Assembly (NCBI GenBank): GCA_037178675.1
Contig: JAYMGJ010000138.1
Span: forward strand, 1 to 60,496
Reading direction: 5' to 3'
From: Scleroderma bovista
Lineage: Eukaryota; Basidiomycota; Agaricomycetes; Boletales; Sclerodermataceae
Length of the DNA: 60,496 nt
Numbering within the stretch: the stretch's first letter is position 1; each line of letters begins with the position of its first letter. Below the pieces are notes generated by a model, which was not told the origin of the DNA, did not search any database, and saw only the letters and a program-made list of their open reading frames with translations. The translations under genes were made by a program, and so were the position numbers. Positions 30,807-42,203 of this stretch are shown piece by piece.

Positions 30807-32766
30807 ATGAAGTCTGTGTGTTCTATAACGGATCCTCAGCCATATTTATTTTACATTACAGACGTTGATATCTTCTGGCTTGGTTGCACGCCATGTCGCT
30901 CAGTGCTTGTCATAGCAATGGTTGTTGTGGTGCAAATATACGAGAAATGAACCCTTTACACAAGTAAGTGATATGTGCCGATGGGATTGCCATTCAGTTT
31001 ACCGTTCGTTACAGTTGATGATGGGACTGAAGTGATTGATTGTGTTCTGCGTCACCCAGCTCCTGCTAGACAAGAATCGAGTAACACTGGTTCAACTTTG
31101 CCCAAGAAACCAAAGTTTCCGGTCGACTCGGTCGACCCTCCACCAACACCCGTAACAACACCAGGATATCCTGTCCGTGTCGTCGGAAAAGTAGTTAGGC
31201 ACTATGAATCTCGACAAATAATTGCCGAATCCATTGGTAAACATCTTTTAGCACACAAGTTTCATGTGCTAACCTTCATGATACAGAACTTTGTACTTCC
31301 GCGCTTGACGAAGCGACCCATTGGTTACGTGTTATTGAACTTCATAAGTCCAAGTACTCCCTTGCAATACCATTTGTGATCCCGCCATCTACCTCTAATG
31401 CACATGCTCCAGAAACCGAGAATGCAAGCGTCTTCGCGACTTCTGCGAAAGTAGTTGATCCTTTACAACCATACAAGTTGGCCCCTCCGCGCGCACCGCC
31501 ATCCTGTATCCCAGTAACATCCAACGCCCCATCTAGCTGCCCTCCTCGTGTCCCTTTATCGCCAACAGCATCATCTGACGTTTCTTCCACGCTATCTAGT
31601 CCAGCAAAGGGATTGACGAAAGATTCCTATCCGGTAAGAACAGTCCTTCATCCTGGGTCACCGCCACTCACCGAGGGCTCTCTTGCTCTTTGGCCTTCCA
31701 TCTCATTGCTTCCGATCCATGGATTTGTTCCGTTATGTAGCCATCCAAACCAAAGCTCCGTCATCCTTCAAAATTTCACAGCCGCGATCTCACTTCAAAT
31801 ACTTTCAGACTGTACCTCAAGCACTACATAGACAATGCAAGCTCAGATTCTAATTCTAAACTAGATCTGTCCGAGAACCGACTGGAGGTACAAGCAGTAC
31901 ACTCGGAGGACCGAACACCGACTAAATGACGGGTAGGGGATCTTGATCAACAAACACCCAGACCGTCATCCTGCCTGAACGCAAGCAATGAATCTGTGCC
32001 TCGTGTTTTATTGAAACCACCCCCAACACTTGGATTCACTCTTTCTCACCTTCGGCGTGTTCCGGAATTAGCTTTGCTCGCATCACGAGTCGTGTGGGCA
32101 GAAGCTCAGAGATGAACAAAAGTTGAGAAAGCTGAAGCGTTAAAGTGGGCTGAAACCACGACCGGTTCGATGTCTCGCAATGAGGCAGTCCCCTTCTTGA
32201 ACACGAGTAATTCTGTTAGAACACAAGCCGGCAAACAGAATACCCCAGCCGATGACCCTCCTCGAGCAAAGATGAAATGTCTCTTTGGGTGGGTGCTTGT
32301 GCGGCTATATGAAGAAGGTAGCATAGTGCTTTGGGATGGGCCAATGCACTCGCTGCCAATCCCCCTCTCTGGACCAGAAAGCTCTCTGTGGAGTGCAGCA
32401 GGGACCAGTACAGTATTTTCTGCGTCCTCTATTTCGTCCTCTACGTGCTTGTTCTCCAGTGCTGTAACAGATCCTAGCACACATCAAGACGCCACAAATG
32501 GATACTTGTCGGATCCTCAGCCTAACGAGGAGGCGTATGTGCCCCTGACTCCCGAGTTGCTTTCTACATACGTGAAAAATGCAATGATGGCTTTAAAGCG
32601 AGGTAAAGGGAGAGAGCGAGGGGCTAGGGCTAGTAAAGAAGGCGGTGCTATTATGGGGGAACCAACTGCCGAGGCTATCGTGGCATACCTCCACAGAACG
32701 GATGCCCGGTGGGCACGGGTAGGTGTGTGGGCAGTGGAGGAGGCACTGGAGGTATTGCATCATTGA
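30807..32766 (+). pseudogene. STN1: STN1-like (CST complex OB-fold telomere-capping protein) with three in-frame TGAs
   Basis: Four exons can be followed: 30807-30963, 31015-31236, 31287-31633, 31741-32766, with ~50-bp introns (the last is 107 bp), all phases consistent. The OB fold is clear: DIFWLGCTPCRSVLVIAMVVVVQIYEK, TIDDGTEVIDCV, then PVRVVGKVVRHYESRQI and ELHKSKYSLAIPF. Downstream are a Stn1 signature (LRHPSKFHSRDLT.NTFRLYLKHYI) and the winged-helix C-terminus (MKCLFGWVLVRLYEEGSIVLWDGP ... YVPLTPELLSTYVKNAM). STN1 works with TEN1 at telomeres and in fill-in synthesis. TGA codons at 30948, 31927 and 32113 break the frame, each readable as CGA to TGA. The N-terminus is probably missing part of the usual sequence. 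A functional copy should be elsewhere. Confidence 0.8.
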
Positions 32767-32984
32767 AGGAGTATCGAATGAGCAGTGGTGGGAAGCTCTT
32801 CTCCTGCTCTGCGGGGTCATGGGCTCATGTAGCAGTGAGTACTGGAACATTACCATCCTCAGAATCACAGCGACATTTCTATGGGCGGATGCCCATGATC
32901 TTCTTTGTCACATTGATGTACCTATTGATCTACATATACAGACATTTTGTTGCTCCAAAGCCACAGATACATGGACATCCACTA

Positions 32985-34530
32985 AGGTAACACAATCTCC
33001 CAGATCCTCGCACACCCGTCGGAGCCGCCACTGACTAATCTTCCTTTGCCCTGCTCTTGACATTCAAGCCAGACAATTACACAGCCTCCGCCTGGCGCAG
33101 CTCCCCGGATTGCTACATACTTGGGAGTGAGCGTGATGTCGGTTACACTATAAATGCAAACACTGGTATCCAGTGAAGTGGACGCAAGGTGTGTCGCAGG
33201 TTCCGTGGGTGACGGCGACAGGAATGCGAGGGAAGCAATATGTGCGGTATGATTCATCCAACGATCAGTTATTTTCTAAAAGGGTATGTCAGCCGCTGAA
33301 TGCATAGATGCAAATATGCCTGCCTTCTTCTCTGTTGTGCTGAAAAGTACGATTTTCCCCGCAGACTGTAGTGCAATTAGTCAACGCAACCCAGCACACG
33401 GAATTCTATATGACCAACATCACCAGCTGCAATATAATCGCCATTGGAAGACAAGGCAATAGCTGTTATAGGCCTTTTGTTCTCCACCAACACATATGAC
33501 TCCGTTAGCGCCTTCCCATCCCATGTATACACGTAAACCATATTATCCTAATGGCAGCATAACAAGAGCCACGGCATAAGCTTTAGGAAAATTTTTCTAT
33601 TAAGCAACTCACCTCAGAACCGACTGCGACAATGTCCTTCGTCGCTGTTATGGCGCTAGGACTATACTTTGGTTTCAGTTCGAAGACCCGTTAGTTGCTT
33701 CTAATCGCCTCAATGACATTGATTTCGACTACAAATAGGGTATCATCTCCCGCGATCGCGAGGGTCTTGGGCTGGGAGCACGCTCCGAAGGTAGCTTGCC
33801 TGGCCATACAGTTTAGTATCATGGTTACTGTTCACTGGCCAGCAAACCGAAAATCAGCGAATGTACAATGCTGCCTTTGTGCGGGTCATCTATGAACTCA
33901 GCCAGAGTGTCACCCGTCTTGCCATCATACAGGAATGCCTTGTGATCAGATCCAATGCTAGCAAATAGATCTCCGGAAGGAGCGTATTTGACGTCCTGGA
34001 CGAACCTGGTATGCGTCTTGATTGTCTACGGGAATGATAAAACAATTAGATCACCCAATAGCTTAATCATGTGATTCTCACCTTATCGTACTTGTACGGT
34101 ATGCCTCGTGTGCTATTATTCGGTTTTAGAGTACAATTAAAGAAACAGATGGGATACCTTGATAAAATATGATCAAACCATCATCACCGCCAGTGACTAT
34201 GGATGCTGACGACGAATGGATACGGTATTTATGACCTATTCAGAGGTTAATTCGACCCTTCCCGAAGGAATAATAACCGAGACTAACCTTAGAATGACCC
34301 GCAACCTCTCCGCACGACGTACCAGTGTCGACCATGAAAGGATGAGCAAACCTAGGATTCGTTAGATATCGCAGTTCTTTCCTTAAACACGATAGGAAAT
34401 ATGTACCTTTCTCTTCCATCACCTACGGCGATGATTCGCTTGCTCTCACCGTCCCAGGCAAGGTCGTTGCTGTCCACAGTGAGGACAGTGGTAGTAGAAA
34501 CAAAGGAACAGTAGTAGAACATGTTTATGT
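32985..34530 (-). pseudogene. AIP1: AIP1/WDR1-like WD40 protein fragment
   Basis: Read on the minus strand, pieces in order are NDLAWDGESKRIIAVGDGRER / FAHPFMVDTGTSCGEVAGHSK / GIPYKYDK / TIKTHTRFVQDVKYAPSGDLFASIGSDHKAFLYDGKTGDTL / PKTLAIAGDDTLFVVEI / YVYTWDGKALTESYVLVENKRPITAIALSSNGDYIAAGD / VSGGSDGCARIWE. These are successive blades of actin-interacting protein 1, the cofilin cofactor that disassembles actin filaments. Short introns separate them (e.g. 34352-34406). The N-terminal ~80 residues are absent, one frame has a TAA near 33690, and one blade is degraded near 33720-33890. It ends convergently with the STN1-like pseudogene. Confidence 0.7.
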
Positions 34531-34951
34531 GGACAATGCGGAGCTCTGTCGGGCTTTGAAATGGGTTTCAGTTTAAGAGGCCTGCATCGGGGAATAAGTC
34601 CTTCTTTTCTTTTCCCTCACTGTCTTTGCATCCGTAGTAGTCATAAGTACACATAGTCGGTAGTATGGCGACAAATCCATGTATCTGGTGCTGCTGCTGT
34701 TGCACTCTTAAGTTAGAGTACTACGAAAAAACAAACTTGGCTGGTAACCAGAGTATCGTACTACGAAGAAACAAACTTGGCTGGGAACACGGAAGCCTGG
34801 CAGTTGGGGTCATAATATAGGTATGACTTTGTTGCTATTTGCTACATACTATTGAGTTCCGACAGTAGTTCCTCCCATTGTTTTCGAGGCGTGGGCCTGC
34901 CACCTATAACCAACCATCCCCGTCCAACCGCTCATGGTCCTGCCACTCACC
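34531..34951. other. No gene; short direct duplication
   Basis: Two imperfect copies of 'gtactacgaa(a/g)aaacaaacttggctgg' lie near 34718 and 34758. Nothing else is recognised. It separates the divergent AIP1-like and KOW-gene frames and may include promoter sequence of the latter. Confidence 0.4.
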
Positions 34952-35577
34952 ATGTCTAACTGCTCATTCTGCCTCACTCTGAGGATGATCAACAAGGAAG
35001 CCCTTCGTCTGCTTAGCCAGTATGCCATGTGGACAATTACCTTGGACAACGCTATGGATGAGATCCAATCCACTCTTGGATCAAACTTTGACCATGACAA
35101 GTGGATGGATGTCACGCAATGTATCATTTGTGATCCGCTTTGCTTTGCTGCCGTGGAGAAAGAATTTATGGAGAAGCTGGCAGGGCAGATGAACGAGAAT
35201 GAGGGAATGCCGAGCACATCGGGTATGTATCTTGCCTATTACATTGATATTTTCCTCTCATGCACTGGTCCTTAGCTGGCCCCTTGCTCAAGGATCCGTC
35301 CGCTTGGCATCTCATGATGGACTGGGCCAAAGATAAAATTGGGTACCTCAATTTTGACAATAAAATAAGGGAGTTCGGGCCACGGTATATCCACAACGAG
35401 TGGAAGTCACTTATCAACGCGATATTTGCAATATCCGACCCATCTAACGAAGAGCCGCAGTCACCCACTACTCTTGTCGAAGAAGCCATGCGGAGCCACG
35501 GTGTCAGCTTTGTCACTTCTGCAGATCTGTTGCCTGCTGTCTCCAGCCAACACAACCCCTCGTGGAGTGCAGTGTGA
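34952..35577 (+). pseudogene. Uncharacterised reading frame, possibly N-terminus of the SPT5-like gene
   Basis: Exon 1 34952-35222 (MSNCSFCLTLRMINKEALRLL...), intron 35223-35275 (GTATGT...TTAG), exon 2 35276-35577 (AGPLLKDPSAWHLMMDWAKDKIGYLNF...). It ends at TGA 35575-35577, but the same frame runs on without another stop through the acidic start of the SPT5-like protein (RSGKAPRKSKHQKMDVSKFL). So either two genes lie end to end or this is one gene with a CGA-to-TGA change. Two Cys pairs (CSFC, CIIC) are spaced in the first 55 residues. No family recognised. Confidence 0.5.
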
Positions 35578-37948
35578 TGTCGTTCTGGCAAGGCTCCTCG
35601 GAAATCGAAGCACCAAAAGATGGACGTGAGCAAGTTCCTCAACTTAGCCGCCGAGGAGGAGGAAGACGACAACGACAACGACAACGACTTCTGTGACAAT
35701 GGCGAGGAGGACAAGGAAATCGGCGACTCCCAAGGGAGTGTAGGTCGCTCCATCGATCAAGGTCCTGCTGGGAAAGATTCCTTCAATCGCATGATTGATG
35801 ATATGTTGGCACGATATAGTCGGACATCACAACAAGGTACCCAAGTTACAGACATCGCCACCAATCCCCCAAGGTGTCCCCATCCCACTGCTGAAGAAAA
35901 TATTCATAGTGGATCTTTTTCAGGTGTGTTTTACATCATGCGAGCGATTCAATTGCTTATCCATTCTTGCATACAGCGAGTGCACAAAGTTTTGTACATG
36001 AATATATGAAGTCAAATGGAGTCGACGTGACATGTCTCCCCTGGTTACCCCGTCAACTCTATGTGGCGGGCTCCAGTCCCGCTGAGGTATGGAATTATTT
36101 ACCGCCGTCGCATCGGTCTGTTGCCCAGGAAATTGTTCTTCTGCCGTCGGCAGAAAGCACCTTGTTCTCCATTTGTAAAACCCAGCAGACATTGCCAATC
36201 CAAACTTGGGTTCGCATAAAGAACGGTTTGTACAAGGGCGACATTGGTTTAGTGGAGCAATCCGATGCAACTAACGCCACCTTGGTTGTCGCTCCTCGTA
36301 AGCGCCCCTACGATTTACCTCAGGAATCCGGCGAAAAGTCCCTCTTCTCTAGTGAGTTAGCTACACTTGCAGGACTTACTCTGGAGCCAATCTCATCTCC
36401 CGCTGGAGTGGACATCGGCTTCACCTGTGGTGGCTGCAAATTTATCTATGGACTTCTTCGTCTAACGGTACCAATTTGTTCCGTCACCTTAGTTGAACTC
36501 CCCCATCCCGACGATATAGCCTTCCATATGATAACAGACTTCGAACGACCATTCGTTGAAGAAACGGTGCATCTATTCTTGGCACAATTTTGGCGAGAAC
36601 TCGATTCAGTTGAAATCCACGGGGGGGATCTCCACGGTTGTTGGGGTAACCTTGTCGATGTCGAATGGCACAAGCGAACTGCAAGCATATTATTACACAC
36701 CGTTGAGAACACCGTTGAGAACGTCACCCACTGTTCCATACGGGAACTTCGCAGGGTCTTCAGCACCGGACAGGGAGTAAGGGTTGTAGCGGGTCCCTAC
36801 CGTGGTTATACTGGCCATGTAATTGCGGCGTATGATAGTACCGTTAGCCTCCAACACGACGGACAATCACTTAATGTAAGTTTATGCATTCTTTATAAAT
36901 TTCTTTCACTGATATCCAAGCCTAGCTCGAAATTTCCAACTTACTGTTGGAATCATATGTACCAGATCATGTTCAATCCCTCAATGCTAAGCACGAAGGA
37001 GTTGACATGCCTGTTCCCGAACCAACGGGTGCGATCCTGCCTGGCGATATGGCTGTCGTCTGTCATGGAGCATACAAGGGCGCTGAAGCACCCATAGAAT
37101 GGATGAGCATCAATGGGACCGCCTGGATTTATGTACAGGAGAAAGGGAAGTCCTTCACCACACAGACCAGCCTCAAACAGCAACCTAGCTACATCATGGT
37201 GCCGGTGGAAGTCCACGAAATTCGAGTGTATCGAGCCACACGTACGCTGAACTTTATGAAGGAAAGAGGTTACGATGTCTGCGCAGGTGACTGTGTTGAA
37301 GTAGCGAGGGGGAAATGGTTTCGGAGTAAGGGCACAGTGCAGGCTGTGGATTTTGACAAGGCGTCCCTTGATCTCGTGTGTGAAATGGATGGGCAAAAGG
37401 TGAGCATCCTCCTTTACAGCCTATTATTCTAATTGTTTATCATTTATCCAGATCAATGTTCCGATCACCTTTTGCCGCAAGGCTGCAGAGCGTTCTGATC
37501 TGCAGCAGCTATCACGATGGGTCGGCCGTGACATCTGGGTGATACGTGGTGAAAAAAAAGGCTATCGGGCCACATTGAGGTCGCTTGGCAGAGAACTTAG
37601 TTGGGTCGCCCTTCAAGGCCACCAGCTCATCCAATTAAAAAACGATCAAATTGCCACACCGTAAGATTCCTTGTTCGTTGCTTTACCTCGTTTTAAGTTT
37701 AATCTCATTAAAGGACTGGGTTGCTCCTGAATGGGGCAATTCTCCCTCGTAGCGCAGTACAGGAACTTATTCAAATGCAACGTCGATCATTCGTTCCCAT
37801 TGTCCGTAGTGTGACACCACCACCATCTCCCCCCCTTCCTTCAGAAATACCGGAGGAGGGGCCATGGACTGTTACAGCAGAAGACTTGTCGGCACGCAGT
37901 TCTCGTATGCCTGACTATGGTATGGTTTTCGTCTCTATGCGTTACATC

Positions 37949-38487
37949 TAGAGTTTAAAAGTCCAGTCCATAGGACTGCAAAAAGACTGGAAACTGGACT
38001 GGACCAGACTGTTTGCAACTGGACTGCAGTTGCCAGTTGCCTACTTTTGAGAATGATGAAAAAGACCGGTTGCAACCAGTTGCAACCACATTATGTAAGC
38101 AATACATATATGGTATAAAAACCCCTATATTACAGGCTAACTTTGGCCCACAGTGGGTCTTAAGGGGTGTAAAATTGATCTTTTTGGATGAAATATGGCA
38201 CAAATAAATATGTAATGACTTGTATATAATTACTACAGTCTATAAATAGTATTTAGATGCTATCTGACACACCTTTGATGTGAAAAACATCAATAAAATG
38301 CAAAAAAAACTGGTTTGGACCGGTTTTTTAGTGGTTTTGGACCGGTCTTTTTGAAAACTGGTTGCAACCGCTTTGGACCAGTCTTTAAGTGGTCCATGAA
38401 CCGTTCCCAGGCTTCCAAAAGCAGTCCAGTCCGGTCCTCTGCCAAAAAAGGCAAAAAAACCGGACTGGACTGGACTTTTAAACTCTA
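37949..38487. mobile_element. hAT-like MITE, copy 2 (539 bp), inside an intron
   Basis: The ends are TAGAGTTTAAAAG and its complement, flanked by perfect 8-bp duplications GTTACATC at 37941-37948 and 38488-38495. It is about 90% identical to copy 1 and lies inside the sixth intron of the SPT5-like gene; donor GTATGG (37920) and acceptor GACAG (38513) remain. Confidence 0.88.
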
Positions 38488-38810
38488 GTTACATCCCCTA
38501 ATTTGTGTGACAGGCAAAATTCCATGGCTCTTTGAGCCCAACTTCTGTAACTTCCAACAATACCATTTGGGATTTACAGTGAATTACCAGTACTGGGCAT
38601 TTAACAATGCGTCTTTAGGCAAACATATTGTTCAAACGACGTGCCCGGATCCATTTAGCAGTGATGCTGGTGTTGCCCCACCTGGCCACGTTTGTGTTAC
38701 TGTGACAGGCCACAACAGGGGCTCAGGAATCAGCACCATATCATTCCTGTGACATGTTTAACGCCTGCGATTCCCTCTGCCAAAAACCAACTGTGTGGTT
38801 ATAAAGGGTC

Positions 38811-40113
38811 TGTCATATCCATACTTTTCCAGTTGCAACTCCGGTCTAACCATGGCCCGCCTGACCTCTCCTTAGGCATAGATGCAACTCCGGATCTAGT
38901 CCGGCCATCTCCAGCCCTATAGCTGCACTCCAGCTCAACTCCGGTCACTACGTCCATCTCTGCCTCAGGACTAACCCCTGTCTTCTTACAGACAGATCCG
39001 CGGTCTAACTCCTCCGTGTCGGACCTGTACCTACCACTAGTCGCTACTCCGGTTTCAGTCCGGCCACTCCCTTAGCCTTGTCTGCGATGTAGCCCAACTC
39101 TGGCTGGTACATCCAACTCCAACTCAGTTCTGCTCCTGCTCCTGCTCCGCTTCCTCTGTCAGGTCCACCAAAGGCTTAGGACATTTCCATGTCCAACTCT
39201 GGACCTTCCTCCGGCTACTCCACCCTTCCTCCACCTGTGCACTCCCTCCGCTCGTACACTCCCTCCGCTCGTACACTCCCTCCGCTCGTACACTCCCTCC
39301 GCTCTTGCACTTCCTCCGGTCGTGCACTTCCTCCGGTCCCACTTCCTCCGGTCCTGGACATCGCTCCGGACTTAACATTAGTTAAGTCCACCTCTGACCC
39401 TTACCTGTCCTCTTCCGACCTAGTTCCCTTGTCCCTGCTTTTCCTCCGTCGTCCCTGTAACTCTAGTTCCCCATGTCTGCTTCCGCTCCGGTTTATTTTC
39501 CTGTCCCTGCTTTATTTTCTTGTACCTGGTTTATTTTCCTGTCTGCTTCTGCTCCATCCCTTGTCTCGACATTAAGGTGTTTACTTGTCACCGTATATAC
39601 TCACCTTAGTTTCATTACTATATAAACTACCATACTCCGGCCTAGTAGTCCTTAGATCAAATCTCAACTAAGATACTCCCCACTCTGTACTACCCACCAT
39701 GCTCTCCTAATCCCATCTTGTTCTCCTGAACTCCGGCCAACTCCGGCCTCTGTCCTATCTCGTCCCCTTGGTCCTATGTCTGATCCTAGCAAGTCTCCTA
39801 CTTGCACGAGGGCAAAAGCCACCTCTGTCCCAGACTCGACGCTAGACCTCTCAGGACTTATCCCACCTCTGGGATGTCCTTCGCTCCAGACAAACTGCGC
39901 TCAACTCCGGACCACTTTCCCGCGGTCCGGACTTACTCCGCAAAAACCCAGACTTACTCCCTGTGCTTCTCTAGTGCCCGGACTTCGTTCGTTTGACCCG
40001 GACTTGACTCTCCGCACTAACTAGCACTTACTAGTGTCTGGACTTACCTCCTCATTAGTTCCCTGCACCTCTGGACCTCCTAGTAAGATCGTTGAGGAGA
40101 ACCGGTCTTGACA
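38811..40113 (+). mobile_element. Solo LTR (1303 bp) of a chromovirus related to the inner element
   Basis: It starts TGTCATATCC and ends CTTGACA, with the perfect 5-bp duplication GGGTC at 38806-38810 and 40114-40118. It is rich in CTCCGG words and shares 'gtttacttgtcaccgtatatact' with the inner chromovirus LTRs, but is about twice as long. It inserted into the last exon of the SPT5-like gene. A 17-bp tandem repeat lies inside (39240-39357). Confidence 0.9.
39240..39357 (+). repeat. 17-bp tandem repeat in the solo LTR
   Basis: Units of CACTCCCTCCGCTCGTA start at 39240, 39257, 39274 and 39291, followed by drifted units at 39308 and 39325 (cacttcctccggtcgtg). The array helps explain the greater LTR length. 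Confidence 0.85.
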
Positions 40114-40249
40114 GGGTCCTTGTCTGGGGGAGATTTTGAACATAAAGAAGTGTCAAAAGAGCTCCAGGAAAATCACTGCAGATGATGGGACAGAAATGTC
40201 TTTTGATGATATTTGTCTTGCTTTTCAAGTCAATCTTAGTTTAGTTTAG

Positions 40250-40703
40250 CATACACAGTCACTTGTTGAGGGCGTGCTGGGATGTTTCGTAGTTACATAC
40301 GTTTGTAAAAGTATGGAGACAATGAAGTCTGACAAAGAAGTCTGACATAAAAAGGGCATAAAATCCGTAGTCATTTGTCATTGTGGAGTCAGTTATGGAG
40401 TCAGTCCATCTTCTTTCAGAGCAGTCGTTTTCCGAGTCTAGTGAGTGCTGATGTATCTTGCTGTCAAAGTGTGGTGGTCTGTTATGTAAGAAAGCATGAC
40501 TGGAATCACAGAGCATTGTCTTTGGCCATGCGGCGGCACCTCGGCTATTCAGCTTCTTTCTTTCCGCCCCCACTCACTGCTGGTCAGCACTTCGCTCTCC
40601 TTTTTCTTTCATCCCTTCAGCAAGCAAACATTTCCCTTCGTTTATCCCTCACTTACTTCCACCCTATCGCTGGATCACCCTCAGTCTCCGTAAGTAGTGC
40701 AGA
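40250..40703. other. Probable 5' untranslated region of the DIRS-like element
   Basis: No gene is seen. The stretch just before the gag start is pyrimidine-rich (ctcctttttctttcatccc...). I found no copy of it downstream of the recombinase, so the expected DIRS terminal repeats could not be shown. Confidence 0.35.
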
Positions 40704-42203
40704 ATGCCAGAAGACCTGCGCCTGGCCACAGACCCCTCCATTGAAGTCTGTCCTGACTTCGCATCGGACATCTACACTCCCTTGCGTGATGACCTCCAAA
40801 GAGGATCGGCTGCCTCAAATGAAGACATCGTAGTCCGCCTCGTCGAGCTTTGGTCACACGAGCACAATGAACGAATGCGGCAATGGAACACCCAACAGGC
40901 TGCAGCAGCCCAGGCAGCTGATGAAGCCGAGCTTCAGCGGCAAGCCCAAGAAGCTGAGGCTCAACGACTAGCAGAGCAAGAAGCAGAACGGGAGCACTCA
41001 GAAGCTGAGAAGAAGAAGCCGAAAATAAATGATTTTGACGAGACTAAGCAGATCCCCAGTGTCCTTCCTCCCCGCCCCTCACAATATGCTCTACAGAAAC
41101 TGCGCCAGTTCGAGTATGTTGAACTGTGGTACTTCTCCCCCGACACCTATAGGGAAGCAGCGAGGGAATCATGTTCCATAGCAGAGGACGCTCTCGGAGT
41201 CACCAAGAAAGATGATGTGCTCACCCTCAAGCCAGCCATGGCCATCAAGGCTTCGAAGAACGCCCTACTGGACCACGAATTACCTATCGCTGATTTCTTC
41301 AAAGCCAAGAATGCTTTTCTCCAACAAGCAACTCAGGCTGGGTGGCCGGCGAAACACATCGACGCCATCTCCCTTTTCTTCTGGAACCTAGAGGTCCACC
41401 TGATGCGGGAGACCCCACACGGTGATGAGATCATACTCACATATGCTTCCCGAGTGCGTCACCAGTGGCACAACGACTTAAAAATGAAGACCGTGGGGAA
41501 CATCTCTTTCATCAATGCAACCCTCTTGCAGAACATTGGTTTCGAGGTTGGTGCCCGGCGCCAAGAGGACATCTCCAGATGCCAGGAGGAGCAATTAACA
41601 AAGGTCTGTTCCTTCCCTTTCTCCATCACAGTCACATGGCTGACCATTCGTCTTCACTCTCTTCCCCCACTAATGCTTCTGTGCTTCACACACATCATCC
41701 CCCTGATGTGTCTTTCATTGCTTCACCCCCCGTACTCCTTGCTTATGCCGCAACAGCAAGCAGAACGGGTGTCTTCTTTTCCCCGTCACTCAGCCCACTA
41801 CAAAGCAGACCCTCTGCCTGCTGCATCGGCCTCGTCCCATCCCTTTCGGGCGTCCAGCCCATCCCCCACAAAAAATGCACCCAACTCCCGCCACCCCCCG
41901 GCACCCAAGGGACGAGATACCAAGGCAACAAAACAGCCCCGATCCACCTGCTCTGTCTGCCTCGGACACTTTGCACACCTCATCAGCAAGTGTGAAAGCA
42001 ACGAGCTCTGGGATGGGTCTGAAACACACTGCCGCCGTGCAGCTGATGGGCGACTCGTCTCAAAGAAGGGTGTCACCCTCTGCTCAGACTGGCAACGCCC
42101 CCAGGGCTGCAAGTCCACTGGACACACCCTCCGTCACCTCTGCTCAGGATGCGGCAGTTCCGATCATGGCGCCCAAGAGTGCCCTCGAGCAGAGAAGGCT
42201 TAA
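40704..42203 (+). CDS. DIRS-like Gag with CCHC knuckle
   Basis: A 499-codon frame starting MPEDLRLATDPSIEV. Residues ~65-110 are a Gln/Glu/Ala coiled-coil-like helix, then a compact helical region (~110-290). The C-terminal part is Cys-rich (CSVCLGHFAHLISKC) and ends with a zinc knuckle CSGCGSSDHGAQEC. The Ser/Pro-rich middle (~300-390) could contain an unspliced intron. It overlaps the RT frame (+1). Its role would be RNA binding and particle assembly. Confidence 0.75.
   Translation: MPEDLRLATDPSIEVCPDFASDIYTPLRDDLQRGSAASNEDIVVRLVELWSHEHNERMRQWNTQQAAAAQAADEAELQRQAQEAEAQRLAEQEAEREHSEAEKKKPKINDFDETKQIPSVLPPRPSQYALQKLRQFEYVELWYFSPDTYREAARESCSIAEDALGVTKKDDVLTLKPAMAIKASKNALLDHELPIADFFKAKNAFLQQATQAGWPAKHIDAISLFFWNLEVHLMRETPHGDEIILTYASRVRHQWHNDLKMKTVGNISFINATLLQNIGFEVGARRQEDISRCQEEQLTKVCSFPFSITVTWLTIRLHSLPPLMLLCFTHIIPLMCLSLLHPPYSLLMPQQQAERVSSFPRHSAHYKADPLPAASASSHPFRASSPSPTKNAPNSRHPPAPKGRDTKATKQPRSTCSVCLGHFAHLISKCESNELWDGSETHCRRAADGRLVSKKGVTLCSDWQRPQGCKSTGHTLRHLCSGCGSSDHGAQECPRAEKA

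Larger units (their letters stand above)
35620..40249 (+). pseudogene. SPT5-like KOW-repeat protein gene, interrupted by a MITE and a solo LTR
   Basis: Exons: 35620-35923, 35977-36875, 36926-37399, 37452-37660, 37714-37919, 38514-38810, then 40114-40249 behind a solo LTR. Introns of 50-53 bp have GT-AG borders; phases agree. The protein starts with an acidic region (MDVSKFLNLAAEEEEDD), then an NGN-like part and KOW repeats (TWVRIKNGLYKGDIGLVEQ, GVRVVAGPYRGYTGHVIA, MAVVCHGAYKGAE, CVEVARGKWFRSKGTVQ, IWVIRGEKKGYRATL, CVVIKG). This is the layout of transcription elongation factor SPT5, but divergent, as in paralogues found among transposons of Agaricomycetes. The sixth intron is swollen to 594 bp by a MITE; the last exon has one or two frame changes near 38720-38800 and a 1303-bp LTR after CVVIKG. 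The frame resumes after the LTR (LGEILNIKKCQKSS...) to TAG at 40247. Confidence 0.72.

Noticed and set aside
38811..40113. Pro/Leu-rich open frames of 60-130 codons as genes
   Set aside because: They lie wholly inside a solo LTR delimited by a perfect target duplication and reflect its C/T-rich composition and 17-bp repeats.
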